A stretch of 64,000 bases of DNA, taken from NCBI GenBank assembly GCA_017307355.1, contig JAFKFG010000010.1, positions 62,001 to 126,000 on the forward strand, in the 5' to 3' direction. The DNA comes from Alphaproteobacteria bacterium (GTDB taxonomy: Bacteria; Pseudomonadota; Alphaproteobacteria; Micropepsales; Micropepsaceae). A program made the translations under genes and the position numbers. Below, in pieces: positions 1 to 8,602 of this stretch. Every line of letters starts with the position of its first letter. The first letter of the stretch is position 1. The notes under the pieces are model-generated. The model did no database searches, had not been told where the DNA came from, and was given only the letters and a program-made list of their open reading frames with translations.

Positions 1-160
1 AAATGCAGAGCGCCGCGACGGCGGTATAAAAGGCCGCCACGCCCGCCAGCCACCATCCGGGCAGGAAACGGGGCGACCGGCCGATGCCGTGCGGATCGTC
101 CTGGCGGGCATTGCGCCGGCGCGGGATGGCGAAGATCTGCTGACGATAGGTCAGGGACAT
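1..160 (-). CDS. Membrane protein, N-terminal fragment (runs off the window edge)
   Basis: Reading leftward from an ATG at 160 gives 53 codons with no stop before the edge. The protein starts MSLTYRQQIFAIPRRRNARQ, a basic and probably cytoplasmic head. A hydrophobic stretch rich in Trp, Ala and Val follows (PGWWLAGVAAFYTAVAAL, residues about 34-51), which looks like the first transmembrane helix. CTGGAG lies about 8 bases upstream of the ATG and is a plausible ribosome site. The family cannot be named from this fragment. It is transcribed away from the small gene at 408, so 161-407 should hold divergent promoters. Confidence 0.55.
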   Translation of the reverse strand, partial: MSLTYRQQIFAIPRRRNARQDDPHGIGRSPRFLPGWWLAGVAAFYTAVAALCI

Positions 161-407
161 AGAAACTCCAGTTCCCCACGGCTTGATCGGTCTGCCCCAA
201 TTCAATGCGGATGCGGTCCTTTTGGTTCACTGCCAAAATGTGGGGGCGGGTGCGAAACCAGGAAAAACAAGGGTTTACGCCCGGGTGCGGCGCATAAAAT
301 TTCCGCGATAGACCTCCGCCGAAGGCTTTGCGTCATTCCAATTACGAGTCGGCTGCATATATATGTCTTCAATGTATCTTGGGGCGTTAGACTCGCGAGG
401 AGCGTTC

Positions 408-644
408 ATGGCCGGCCGATATACCGATGAGGAACTGACCAAAAAGGTGACATCGCCGGGCTGGCGGCATGCGCCCGAAGAGGGCGGGCCGATTACCGGA
501 ACCCTGGAAGACGCTCTGAAAAGCGGCCATGCCCGCCATGCCCAGGGCCATGCGCCAGGCCGGATCGAAGAATTGGAAACGGCGATCGAGCTGGACATGA
601 TCCAGATCGAAAAGCTGTGGCGGTATCTGGGCCTGCCGGTCTGA
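408..644 (+). CDS. Small hypothetical protein, 78 aa
   Basis: The ATG at 408 follows a good ribosome site (GAGGAG, 7 bases upstream), which is why it is preferred over the in-frame ATG at 363. The protein is soluble and charged, starts MAGRYTDEELTKKV and ends in a predicted helix (RIEELETAIELDMIQIEKLW). No signal peptide or membrane segment is seen. Family not recognised. The stop lies 8 bases before the ExoD-family gene at 653, so the two are probably co-transcribed and may act together. Confidence 0.6.
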   Translation: MAGRYTDEELTKKVTSPGWRHAPEEGGPITGTLEDALKSGHARHAQGHAPGRIEELETAIELDMIQIEKLWRYLGLPV

Positions 645-652
645 CCCCGCCG

Positions 653-1279
653 ATGGCAGACCCGTCCGAGCCGCCACCCGGCGCGCGCCCCGAAAAAACC
701 TCGCAATTGCTGCGTCAGTTCACCGAGCAATTGGGCAGCGATCGCGTCAGCCTCGAGGATGTGGTTGCCAGCCTCGGCGACCGGGGCCTGGGCGTGCTGA
801 TGGCGATTTTCGCGGTGCCGAATATTTTTCCGGCCCCGGTTCCTTTCGGCAATGTGATTTTCGGCATTCCGGTGATCATCTTGGCGGTGCATCTGATGCT
901 GGGCTGGCCCCGGCTGGTGCTGCCCAAGGCGGTCGCCCGGCGCAGCATCGGCGCCGGCGTGCTCAAATCCATCACGCCGAACTTGGCGGGCATGCTGGCC
1001 CGGATCGAGCCCTTGTTGAAGCCGCGTCTTCCCGCCGTGAGTACGCCCGCCGCGGAGCGCCTGATCGGGGTGATTTGCGTGGTGCTTTCCATCCTGTCGG
1101 CCTTGCCGATCCCATTCGGCCATATGGTGCCGGCCCTGGCCCTGATGGTGATCGGGCTGGGACTGATCGAACATGATGGCGTGGCTATCCTTTTGGGTGC
1201 GGCCCTGGGCCTTGCCGGCGTGCTGGTGTTCGGCCTGGTCCTGTTCGGCCTGGCGAGCGGCCTCAGCCATTTGATCTGA
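653..1279 (+). CDS. ExoD-family exopolysaccharide synthesis membrane protein
   Basis: The protein of 208 aa has a short polar head with the pattern TSQLLRQFTEQLGSDRVSLE, then several hydrophobic segments (for example LGVLMAIFAVPNIFPAPVPF, a run around VIFGIPVIILAVHLMLGW, and three C-terminal helices). The 'LGDRGLGVLMAIFAVPN..P.P' stretch followed by 'GIPVIILAVHLMLG' is characteristic of the ExoD family (PF06055). Members are inner-membrane proteins linked genetically to exopolysaccharide production and alkali or stress tolerance; their biochemical role is unclear. The ATG at 653 was preferred to the in-frame GTG at 617, which would overlap the upstream gene by 28 bases. Confidence 0.8.
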   Translation: MADPSEPPPGARPEKTSQLLRQFTEQLGSDRVSLEDVVASLGDRGLGVLMAIFAVPNIFPAPVPFGNVIFGIPVIILAVHLMLGWPRLVLPKAVARRSIGAGVLKSITPNLAGMLARIEPLLKPRLPAVSTPAAERLIGVICVVLSILSALPIPFGHMVPALALMVIGLGLIEHDGVAILLGAALGLAGVLVFGLVLFGLASGLSHLI

Positions 1280-1766
1280 CATCTGGTCTTACGGTGGCCG
1301 AGTCGGGTCTTTTGGGGCGCCATTCACCCAAATTGGGGCGGCAAAATCCTGCGCCACCTGTGGCAAGCATGCCAGTTTCTGCCAAAAAGCAGTCGAACCA
1401 CGATAATTCCGGTCCGGAAAATTCCGCGCAAGGAAAGCGCGAACCGCCTTTTTCCAAGCTTTTCGGGTGCATTCGGGAGATTGAACCACACTTTCGATAA
1501 AAAACTTATCCCTTAGTCGTAACAATTGGCGCCCTAAATATAATTTCACTCCTCTCCACGGCACCCTAGCTTGTCGCAAAGTTTAGTAACCGTCGCGGCG
1601 TCGCGGGGGATTTTTGCCAAGGGCGCGGGTCCAGTGGGCCCGCTTTTATTCAGTCGGCACAGGGAGATCCAAGCCGCCGCTCAGCCTGGGACGTCTCGAA
1701 TACGAAAATTCACCGATACGCACGAACGTATCGGTCATTAAAAACAAGCAATCTAGGGGAAATCAT
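1280..1766. other. Long gene-free leader upstream of the first TonB-dependent receptor
   Basis: 487 bases with no convincing gene. Base composition drops in GC around 1490-1570 and again at 1690-1760, as expected of a promoter and 5' leader for the receptor at 1767. An open frame continues upstream of 1767 to 1614, but that translation has no signal peptide at its start and the correct start is fixed by AGGGGAAA just before 1767. A perfect inverted repeat at 1712-1735 is listed separately. Confidence 0.5.
1712..1735. promoter_or_regulatory. Perfect 9-bp inverted repeat in the TBDR leader
   Basis: ACCGATACG and CGTATCGGT are exact reverse complements separated by 6 bases. The element ends 31 bases before the receptor start codon, where an operator or a leader hairpin would sit. 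No T-run follows, so it is not a terminator. Which regulator would bind is unknown. Confidence 0.4.
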
Positions 1767-4529
1767 ATGCATAGTTTGAACTTCAAGCGCTCGTTGCTGC
1801 TTGGCTCATCGATTGCGGCCTTTGCCTGGGCCGCCGCGCCCGCGATGGCGCAGAATGCCAACACCGAAAATGAAACCGTGATCGTGACCGGCACCCGCGT
1901 GCAGGGCATGACCGCCGCCGACAGCGCCGCGCCCATCACCGTGTTGGGCTCCGACTCGCTGACCCATGGCGCCGGTTCGGGCGACCTGCGCGCCGCGCTG
2001 GGCCAGACCGTTCCCTCCTTCACCGCCGACTCGTTCGGCGGCGACACGGCCAACCTGACCCTGGCCGCCGCGCTGCGCGGCCTTTCGCCCAACGACACCT
2101 TGGTGCTGGTCAACGGCAAGCGCCGCCACGGCACCTCCAACCTGAATGTCGGCGGCGGCTCGTCGGGCGGCGGCGCGGCGGCGGATATCTCGCTGATCCC
2201 CACCGCGGCGATCGATCACGTCGAAGTGCTGCTCGACGGCGCGGCCGCGCAATACGGCACGGACGCCATCGCCGGCGTCGTGAACTTCATCCTCAAGAAG
2301 AAGTCTTCGGGCGGCCAGCTCCAGGTCTCGGGTGGCCAGAACTACAACCGCCGCGGCGAAACCTTCGAAGTCTCGGCCAATCTGGCTCTGCCGCTGTTCG
2401 ATAAGGGCTTTGTCAACATCACCGCCGACAAGAAGTTCCACGGATTCACCCATAATGGCGGTAACGACACCCGCCTCTTCGGTCCCGACGGCGTCGAAGC
2501 GCCGGAAGGCATGATCGGCGTGGGCGCGACCGCGACCAACAACACCTTCACCCCCAACGCTGCCGGCATCGTGCCTTGCAGCGGCGGCATCTGCGTGCCC
2601 TTGGCCAATCGCCGCGCCATGGCGGAATATGGTCGCGCCAACCTGATCAATTCCGACCCCGAATATCAGCTGTTCACGTCCTATGTGAATGCGGGCTACG
2701 ACTTCAGCGATAACGTGCAGGTCTATGCCTTCGGCAGCTGGGCGCATCGTTTCGCCAAGGGCCAGGAAAATGTCCGCATGCCCTCGCAGGTGATCGCGGC
2801 GCCGGGCTCCAATCAGCCTTGCTCGGCCACCAACCTCCAGGGCTACAACACCGCACTGGCGGCCAACGGCATCACGCCGGCCTGCGCCATCGGCGTCGGC
2901 GGCGGCGTCTCCGCCCTGGGCAACAATGGCCTGAATTCCAACGGTCAGGTGATCTCCAGCGGCATGGTCGGCACCATGTACACGCCGGGCGAGCTCGTTC
3001 TTTATCCGAACGGTTTCACGCCGCAGGAAGTGCTGCAGGAAGACGACTATCAGTATAATATCGGCACCAAGTTCAATTTGGCCGGCTGGGATGTCGATGT
3101 CGGCGCCGGTTACGGCAAGGACCGGTCCCGCATCAATACCTGGAACTCGGCCAACCGCGCCCTGTTCCTGGACACCCACACCACGCCCACCAACTTCTAT
3201 GACGGTACCTTCACCGCCAGCGAGTTGACCGCGACCATCGACGCCAGCCATGCCTTCAATGTCGGCTTGGCCGGTCCGCTCAATGTCGCGTTCGGTTTTG
3301 AAGGCCGCGAGAATTTCTACAGCATCGATGCGGGCGACGCGGCTTCGCGTTACAAGGAAGGCGGCCAATCCTATCCGGGCTTCCAGCCGCAGGACGCGGG
3401 CAAGCACAGCCGTAAGAATTACGGCGTGTATCTGGACCTGGCGGTGGCGCCGATCGAAGAATTGCAGATCGATATCGCCGGCCGCGCCGAACATTATTCC
3501 GACTTCGGCGATGCCCAAATCGGCAAGATCACGGCGCGTTACGATTTCAGCCCGATGATCGGTATCCGCGGTACGATTTCGACCGGCTTCCGCGCTCCCA
3601 ACCTGGGCGAGGAATTCTATTCCGCCACCCAGGTCTCGCCGACCACGGCCACCGTGCAGCTGCCCGCCAACTCGCTGGCCGCCAAGGTGCTGGGCCTGCC
3701 CGACCTGAAGCCGGAAATCTCCACCCAGTACAGCGTGGGCCTCGTCGCCCATCCGCTGGCCGATCTCAGCGTGACGGTCGATGCCTACAGCGTGTCGCTG
3801 GGCGATCGCATCGTCCGTTCGGGCACGGTGAATTACCTGGGCGGTTCGATCAATGTGCCGCTGGTCAACGATGCGATCATCGCGCACGGCAATATCCTGG
3901 ACCCGACCGCGAGCCAGGTGGGCGTCACGGCCTTCTTGAACGGGTTGGACACGCTGACCCAGGGCGTCGACCTGACGGTCAACTACCCGACCGACTTCGG
4001 CGAATATGGCTTGGTCGACTGGACTCTGGCGGGCAACTACAATTCCACGTCCTTGTCCTCGGTTGCTCCGACGCCGGCGGCACTCCTTGCCTCCAATCCG
4101 AACGCGACCTTCTTCCAGGCCTACACGCTGTACAATTTCGTGCACAGCGCGCCGCAGGAAAAGGTCGGTCTGACGGCCAACTGGTCGCTGGACGAGTTCG
4201 GCGTCACCTTGCGCGAGACCTTCTATGGTCCGCAGAAGGGCTTCACCACCCCGAACAGCGGCCCGCCGCTGTATCCCTCCAACCAGGCCGCGGTCGGCCT
4301 GACCGATCTGGAAGCGCGGTACAACATCACCGAAGGCTTCCAGGTCACCTTCGGCGGCAACAACATCTTCAACATCCGCCGCGATGTCGTGGGCTTCACC
4401 AGTTCGCCTCGCACCGCCAACGGCGGCACCAACTCCGCCAGCGGCGGCCAGGTGCAGAACCCGCCGCTCGGCGCCTCGTTCGATCCGAATGGCGGCTACT
4501 ATTATGGCCGTCTGACCTTGAACTTCTAA
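1767..4529 (+). CDS. TonB-dependent outer-membrane receptor (TBDR 1)
   Basis: 920 aa. A signal peptide (RSLLLGSSIAAFAWAAAPAMA, cleavage before QNAN) is followed at once by the TonB-box-like ETVIVTGTRV. The plug domain shows the usual markers: LVLVNGKRRH, then DHVEVLLDGAAAQYGTDAIA and GVVNFILKK. The remaining ~650 residues are alternating beta strands with large loops. The chain ends GGYYYGRLTLNF, a C-terminal Phe beta-signal for BAM assembly. Family knowledge: such receptors import scarce large ligands into the periplasm using TonB/ExbBD energy. The substrate is not evident. It is a clear paralogue of the receptor at 33331. Start chosen from AGGGGAAA before 1767. A strong terminator follows. 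Confidence 0.93.
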   Translation: MHSLNFKRSLLLGSSIAAFAWAAAPAMAQNANTENETVIVTGTRVQGMTAADSAAPITVLGSDSLTHGAGSGDLRAALGQTVPSFTADSFGGDTANLTLAAALRGLSPNDTLVLVNGKRRHGTSNLNVGGGSSGGGAAADISLIPTAAIDHVEVLLDGAAAQYGTDAIAGVVNFILKKKSSGGQLQVSGGQNYNRRGETFEVSANLALPLFDKGFVNITADKKFHGFTHNGGNDTRLFGPDGVEAPEGMIGVGATATNNTFTPNAAGIVPCSGGICVPLANRRAMAEYGRANLINSDPEYQLFTSYVNAGYDFSDNVQVYAFGSWAHRFAKGQENVRMPSQVIAAPGSNQPCSATNLQGYNTALAANGITPACAIGVGGGVSALGNNGLNSNGQVISSGMVGTMYTPGELVLYPNGFTPQEVLQEDDYQYNIGTKFNLAGWDVDVGAGYGKDRSRINTWNSANRALFLDTHTTPTNFYDGTFTASELTATIDASHAFNVGLAGPLNVAFGFEGRENFYSIDAGDAASRYKEGGQSYPGFQPQDAGKHSRKNYGVYLDLAVAPIEELQIDIAGRAEHYSDFGDAQIGKITARYDFSPMIGIRGTISTGFRAPNLGEEFYSATQVSPTTATVQLPANSLAAKVLGLPDLKPEISTQYSVGLVAHPLADLSVTVDAYSVSLGDRIVRSGTVNYLGGSINVPLVNDAIIAHGNILDPTASQVGVTAFLNGLDTLTQGVDLTVNYPTDFGEYGLVDWTLAGNYNSTSLSSVAPTPAALLASNPNATFFQAYTLYNFVHSAPQEKVGLTANWSLDEFGVTLRETFYGPQKGFTTPNSGPPLYPSNQAAVGLTDLEARYNITEGFQVTFGGNNIFNIRRDVVGFTSSPRTANGGTNSASGGQVQNPPLGASFDPNGGYYYGRLTLNF

Positions 4530-4558
4530 GCCCGCCCATTCGGTCTTAGAAACAACTC

Positions 4559-4597
4559 CCGCCCATTTCCGGAAACCCGGAAATGGGCGGTTTTTTT
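4559..4597 (+). terminator. Rho-independent terminator of TBDR 1
   Basis: A perfect 14-bp stem (CCGCCCATTTCCGG at 4559-4572 with its complement at 4577-4590, loop AAAC) is followed directly by seven T residues. It lies between the convergent receptor gene and the gene ending at 4607, and is best oriented for the receptor. Confidence 0.92.
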
Positions 4598-4606
4598 ATG
4601 CGCCGG

Positions 4607-5533
4607 TCAGAGAACGTAATTGATCGCGATTGCCGGCGTGATCGAGGCGGGGGTGTTGTGCCCCTTGGGGATGACGCGAACCCCGCCCAGCACGCCGATA
4701 TTGGGCGTCCAGCTGAATTCGATGGCGGGGGCAAAGCCCAGGCTGTCGCTGGTACCGGATTTCAGGATCACCGGCCGGCCATTTTGCGCGCCGCGCGCGA
4801 CCGCTTCATTGCCGTGATTGTAGATCACATCCAGCGCCAGCACCCAGTTGCGCGTCAGGCTGTATTCGAAGGCCGCGTCGGCGGAAAACGCGTTTCCGGG
4901 CCGGGCATGGCCGAGAAAGCCGGCGCCGGTTCCATAGACGCTGGCATCCTCGACCGTGGTTTGGCGGGAGATGCTTTGGCTGAGATCCAGGCGCGTGCGC
5001 AGCAACCGCCCATTGGGCATCCAGAAGACCATCTGGGAGTAGAAGGCGAGGGCGGTGGTATGGGCGCCATTGCCGAACCCGTCGCTGGGGCGCGTTCCCA
5101 GCCGGTCGTATCGGCCTGTGGGCAAGGTCTCGATCAAGGCGATCGCCAGATCGGGTATGCCTCGCGCCGCATCCAGGCTGGTCAATCCGAATTGGGCACG
5201 AAGCTGGGTGTCGCCCAGCTGCACGCCGCTGCTGTCCGGCCTGCCGCGAACCGAATTATAGCCGGCCGTCGGCACCAGCCCGAGCGTGAGCCGGTCGGTG
5301 ACGCCATAGAGCAGATAGGTAAGCGAATTGACGCTGTTGGTCGGGCCGGAGATGGCGTCATAAAGATAGGATTCGATCAGCATATGGCCCTGGGGAAGGG
5401 TATGCGCGGAATTCGCCAGCATCGGTCCCGTCCACCAGGCATCGTCCAGCGATTGCGGCGTCTCGGCCATCGCCGGCCCAGCCCACAGCCACAATGCGGC
5501 CAACACTGCCGGCAAAATATCCCACCCGTTCAT
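4607..5533 (-). CDS. Outer-membrane beta-barrel protein, MetA-pathway/transporter-like
   Basis: 308 aa. A signal peptide (PAVLAALWLWAGPAMA, cleavage before ETPQ) precedes a chain of amphipathic strands. Features such as LPQGHMLIESYLYDA, LTYLLYGVTDRLTLGLVPT and the C-terminal PAIAINYVL fit the family of outer-membrane 'phenol degradation MetA-like' proteins (PF13557), thought to help hydrophobic compounds cross the outer membrane. It is convergent with TBDR 1 and divergent from the S15 hydrolase gene. The exact substrate cannot be read. Confidence 0.7.
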   Translation of the reverse strand: MNGWDILPAVLAALWLWAGPAMAETPQSLDDAWWTGPMLANSAHTLPQGHMLIESYLYDAISGPTNSVNSLTYLLYGVTDRLTLGLVPTAGYNSVRGRPDSSGVQLGDTQLRAQFGLTSLDAARGIPDLAIALIETLPTGRYDRLGTRPSDGFGNGAHTTALAFYSQMVFWMPNGRLLRTRLDLSQSISRQTTVEDASVYGTGAGFLGHARPGNAFSADAAFEYSLTRNWVLALDVIYNHGNEAVARGAQNGRPVILKSGTSDSLGFAPAIEFSWTPNIGVLGGVRVIPKGHNTPASITPAIAINYVL

Positions 5534-5844
5534 TCCCGCGCCCCGCTCCAGATTTCGTGGACGCAGGGATGCGCGAGAATGAAAAAGCGGACACTCTGCT
5601 TCTTGCGGCGCAATTCTTCCGCTTGGGGAAAATTACCGGGTCATGCCGGACGTTTCCCGTTTCTTGCGATGCAATGGGCTTTGCGCGCCGGCGGCCATCG
5701 GCGTTGCCGCTGTCAACGCGGGCATGAAAAATCGATCATGTTTGCCCCACATCCTTGTCCAAGTCTTGCGCGGCAATGTCCAAATTTTCTGCCTTTTTCG
5801 GCCGCCCACACCGTGACACTGTTGCGACAAACTGGGAGGCGGAC
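5534..5844. other. Divergent promoter region
   Basis: 311 bases between two genes pointing away from each other (outer-membrane protein at 5533 and hydrolase at 5845). Open frames here are not supported by ribosome sites or composition. Nothing else was recognised beyond the GGGAGG site just before 5845. Confidence 0.4.
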
Positions 5845-7839
5845 ATGGCTGTCGGAACAGGAGTGGGCGCAGTGATGCAGAGATTCTCCGGGAACGGGCT
5901 TGCCTGCGGGTTGCTCCTGGGCGCCACCTTCGTGATGGCAAATCCCGGCACGGCTTTCGCGGCGTGGCCTCCCGCCGGCGGGCGCGGCGAATGCATGGTC
6001 ACCAAGACCAGCGATGTTTCCGCCAAGATGCGCGACGGCGTGATGCTCAAGGCCGATATCTATCGTCCCCAGACCAAGGAAAAGGTGCCCGTCATTCTGA
6101 TGCGCACCCAATATGGCAAGGCCGCCGCGCAGATCGAACCGGCGCGCTTCCAGACGCCGGACTGGTTCGCTTCGCATTGCTATATCGTGGTGATCCAGGA
6201 CATTCGCGGGCAAGGCGCGTCCGGCGGCACATTCTATGAATATGCCAATGACCGGAATGACGGGTACGACACGGTGGAATGGGCGGCGAAATTGCCCGGC
6301 TCGAACGGCAAGGTGGGGATGTATGGCTCCTCTTATGTCGGCGCCACCCAATGGCTGGCCGCGACCGGCGCGCCGCCATCGCTCAAGGCCATCGTGCCGT
6401 CCAACACCGCCTCCGATTATTATGACGGCTGGACCTATGAAGACGGCGCGTTCCGCCTGGCCTTCATCGAACCCTGGATGGCGGAGACCATCGGCCTGAC
6501 CGCCGCGATCAACCGGGGCGACAAGGACGCCGCCGCCAAGATGGTGGAGGCCAACAAGAACATGGCGCAATGGAGCCTGTTCCAGCCTTACGACAAGGTG
6601 CCCTTCTTCCAACCCGACAAGCCGGAAGTGGCCCCGTATTTCTTCGACGCCATCAAGCATTCCACCGATGACGCCTATTGGCAGGCCTTCAGCATCAAGC
6701 GCCGCTACGACAAGGTGCAGGTGCCGGTGCTGGCGTTCGACGGCTGGTACGATGCCTTCATCAACGGCTCGCTGGAGAATTTCAACGGCGTGAAGGAAAA
6801 AGGCGCCACCGACATCGCCCGCAACAATTCGCGCATCGTGATCGGACCGTGGGAGCATCTGGGCTGGGGCCGTCCGGAAAGCATGGTCAGTCCCCGCCTG
6901 CATGCCATCGGCGCGGTGGCCAACAGTCCGGTCAACGATCTTTCATTGGCCTGGTTCGATCATTTCCTCAAAGGCAAGGCCAACCAGATCACGTCCGGCT
7001 CGCGCGTGACCTATTTCACCATGGGCGAGGACAAATGGCACGTGTCCAAGGACTGGCCGCTCGCGGGCACCAAGCCGCAGAACTGGTATCTGGCCAGCGG
7101 CGGTCATGCCAATTCGTCATTCGGCGACGGCGTGCTCACCGACACGCCGCCCCGGGGCGATGCCCAGACGCAAGGCCAGGCCCATGCCGACAATGAATTC
7201 GGCAGCGCGGTGGCGGCGGCCAAGGCCGATGCGGGCACCGACACATTCGTCTATGACCCATCCAATCCGGTGCCCAGCGTGGGCGGTCATTCCTGCTGTT
7301 CCTGGACCACCGGCCCGCAAGGCCAGTTCGATCAGTCCGCGATCGAACAGCGTCCCGACATCCTGGTCTATTCCAGCGCGCCCTTGAAAGACGCGATGGA
7401 AGTCACCGGCCAGATCACCGTGACGCTTTATGCCAAGACCAGTGCGCCGGATACCGACTTTACTGCCAAGCTGGTGGATGTGTTCCCCGACGGCACCGCG
7501 ATCAATCTGGCCAATGGCATCCAGAAGGCAAGCTATCGGGAGTCCCTGTCGAACCCCACGCCGGTCGTGCCGGGACAGATCTATCAATACAAAATTCATG
7601 TCTGGCCGACATCGAACCTGTTCAAGCCGGGCCATCGCATCCGGCTGGAAATCTCGTCCAGCGATTTCCCGCAATTCGCGCCCAATTCGAACACGGGCGA
7701 GAAATTCGGCACCAGCGCGAAATGGCAGAAGGCGACCCAGACCATCCTGCATGACGCGGCGCATCCCTCGGCCGTCATCCTGCCGATGATCCCCGCCGGC
7801 GCCGCCGGTCCGGCGCTGGACGCCGTGCCTTCTGATTAA
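5845..7839 (+). CDS. Exported S15/CocE-NonD family hydrolase
   Basis: 664 aa from the ATG at 5845, which has GGGAGG 6 bases upstream; in-frame starts further upstream lack a ribosome site. A signal sequence (LACGLLLGATFVMANPGTAFA) precedes an alpha/beta hydrolase fold. The nucleophile motif is GSSYVG with Ser about 163; the acid is Asp about 303 in DGWYDAF; the His is about 338 in IGPWEHLGW. The last ~200 residues form the jelly-roll typical of cocaine esterase, X-Pro dipeptidyl peptidase and glutaryl-7-ACA acylase (ending in RIRLEISSSDFPQFAPN). Such enzymes cleave acyl ester or amide bonds. It lacks the D-x-E-D acidic cluster seen in the homologue at 12754. Probably periplasmic. Confidence 0.88.
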   Translation: MAVGTGVGAVMQRFSGNGLACGLLLGATFVMANPGTAFAAWPPAGGRGECMVTKTSDVSAKMRDGVMLKADIYRPQTKEKVPVILMRTQYGKAAAQIEPARFQTPDWFASHCYIVVIQDIRGQGASGGTFYEYANDRNDGYDTVEWAAKLPGSNGKVGMYGSSYVGATQWLAATGAPPSLKAIVPSNTASDYYDGWTYEDGAFRLAFIEPWMAETIGLTAAINRGDKDAAAKMVEANKNMAQWSLFQPYDKVPFFQPDKPEVAPYFFDAIKHSTDDAYWQAFSIKRRYDKVQVPVLAFDGWYDAFINGSLENFNGVKEKGATDIARNNSRIVIGPWEHLGWGRPESMVSPRLHAIGAVANSPVNDLSLAWFDHFLKGKANQITSGSRVTYFTMGEDKWHVSKDWPLAGTKPQNWYLASGGHANSSFGDGVLTDTPPRGDAQTQGQAHADNEFGSAVAAAKADAGTDTFVYDPSNPVPSVGGHSCCSWTTGPQGQFDQSAIEQRPDILVYSSAPLKDAMEVTGQITVTLYAKTSAPDTDFTAKLVDVFPDGTAINLANGIQKASYRESLSNPTPVVPGQIYQYKIHVWPTSNLFKPGHRIRLEISSSDFPQFAPNSNTGEKFGTSAKWQKATQTILHDAAHPSAVILPMIPAGAAGPALDAVPSD

Positions 7840-7881
7840 TGACCCCCAACTGTCTTCCTCAGGCAAGCCTTCGGAAGACAT

Positions 7882-8003
7882 CTTCCCCCATCAGCGTGCT
7901 ACGCACGCACGGGGGAAGAAAGCCTCGGCCAAGACGATCTAGTGCTCGTTGCAGCTTGCACAGGCCCGCCTCCCCCGCGTGCGCGTAGCGCACTGGTGGG
8001 GGG
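7882..8003. repeat. Pair of related hairpins in inverted orientation (REP/BIME-like)
   Basis: Hairpin 1 (7885-7915): outer arms CCCCC/GGGGG and inner arms GCGTGC/GCACGC around a TAC loop. Hairpin 2 (7972-8002): the same outer arms and inner arms GTGCGC/GCGCAC around a GTA loop. Asymmetric bulges (ATCA and AC in the first; GC and TGGT in the second) show that hairpin 2 is the first unit turned around. The pair fills the gap between two convergent genes. Open frames through it are spurious. Confidence 0.65.
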
Positions 8004-8098
8004 TGAGTAGCGTCAGCGTGCGAACGTAGCAGCGCTTGCAGGCGCGCAGGCGAGAGCCGGAGCGCCAAAGGCAAAGCTGCGAAGGCCGGAGGGGGAAT

Positions 8099-8389
8099 TC
8101 AACAAGCATGACATCCGATCGTTGACGCCAAAGACAGCGTGTAGATCGTCTCCGGATAATGCCCGCGCAGGATTCTGTCCGCGGTTTCGGCCCGGCGCAC
8201 GCATTGATTGAACGCGTCGCCGCGAACCGACCAGCCGTCCTTGATATCGGCGCCGCCGCGCAACGGGTGAATGCGATAGGTCTTAGCGGCGGTAAAGCAG
8301 ACCGTGGCGGCCTCGGCGGAGATATTCGCCGCCATAATGAAACATATGACAAGGGATAGAATTATCCCAGCAGAACGATGTGGTTTCAC
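8099..8389 (-). CDS. Small secreted Cys-containing hypothetical protein, 96 aa
   Basis: GTG start at 8389. The N-terminus is a good signal peptide (SAGIILSLVICFIMAANISAEA, cleavage before ATVC). The mature part of about 70 residues has four Cys (TVCF, NQCV and a C-terminal IGCHAC), suggesting disulphides in the periplasm or a metal site. Family not recognised. The ribosome site is weak (AAGG about 11 bases upstream). It is divergent from the gene at 8603, with palindromes between them. Confidence 0.5.
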   Translation of the reverse strand: MKPHRSAGIILSLVICFIMAANISAEAATVCFTAAKTYRIHPLRGGADIKDGWSVRGDAFNQCVRRAETADRILRGHYPETIYTLSLASTIGCHAC

Positions 8390-8432
8390 GGCGCCGGACC
8401 TTGCAAAAACCGCTTTCTATATAGGCCGTTAT

Positions 8433-8478
8433 CGGAACCGGTGCGCGGGATATCGCGGGTTCCGACAAAATGTCGGAA
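8433..8478. promoter_or_regulatory. Two adjoining palindromes in a divergent promoter
   Basis: First, CGGAACC (8433-8439) pairs with GGTTCCG (8458-8464), enclosing CGCGGGATATCGCG. Second, TTCCGACA (8460-8467) pairs with TGTCGGAA (8471-8478) around AAA. They overlap by 5 bases, so the hairpins are mutually exclusive or the elements are alternative operator sites. They lie between the divergent genes starting at 8389 and 8603. Confidence 0.4.
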
Positions 8479-8602
8479 TTTCAATCACATACAATGATAC
8501 AAATTGCGACGTTAATGTGCGCGGAAGCGGCAATCTGCGGCCTTCCGTTTGCCCATGAAATGTGCAGACATCCGCGCCGTGGATCAGGACCGCGTTTCGA
8601 TC

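Noticed and set aside
1294..1500. Small open frame downstream of the ExoD gene
   Set aside because: No ribosome site and no protein-like composition; it lies in the leader of TBDR 1.
1806..4145. Very long open frame (779 codons) antisense to TBDR 1; similar long frames lie antisense to TBDR 3 and inside other genes
   Set aside because: GC-rich third positions create long stop-free antisense frames. The translations have no domain, signal peptide or ribosome site, and the sense frames are clear receptors.
7859..8074. 71-codon open frame across the inverted hairpin pair
   Set aside because: It only reads through the palindromic repeats and has no start signal.
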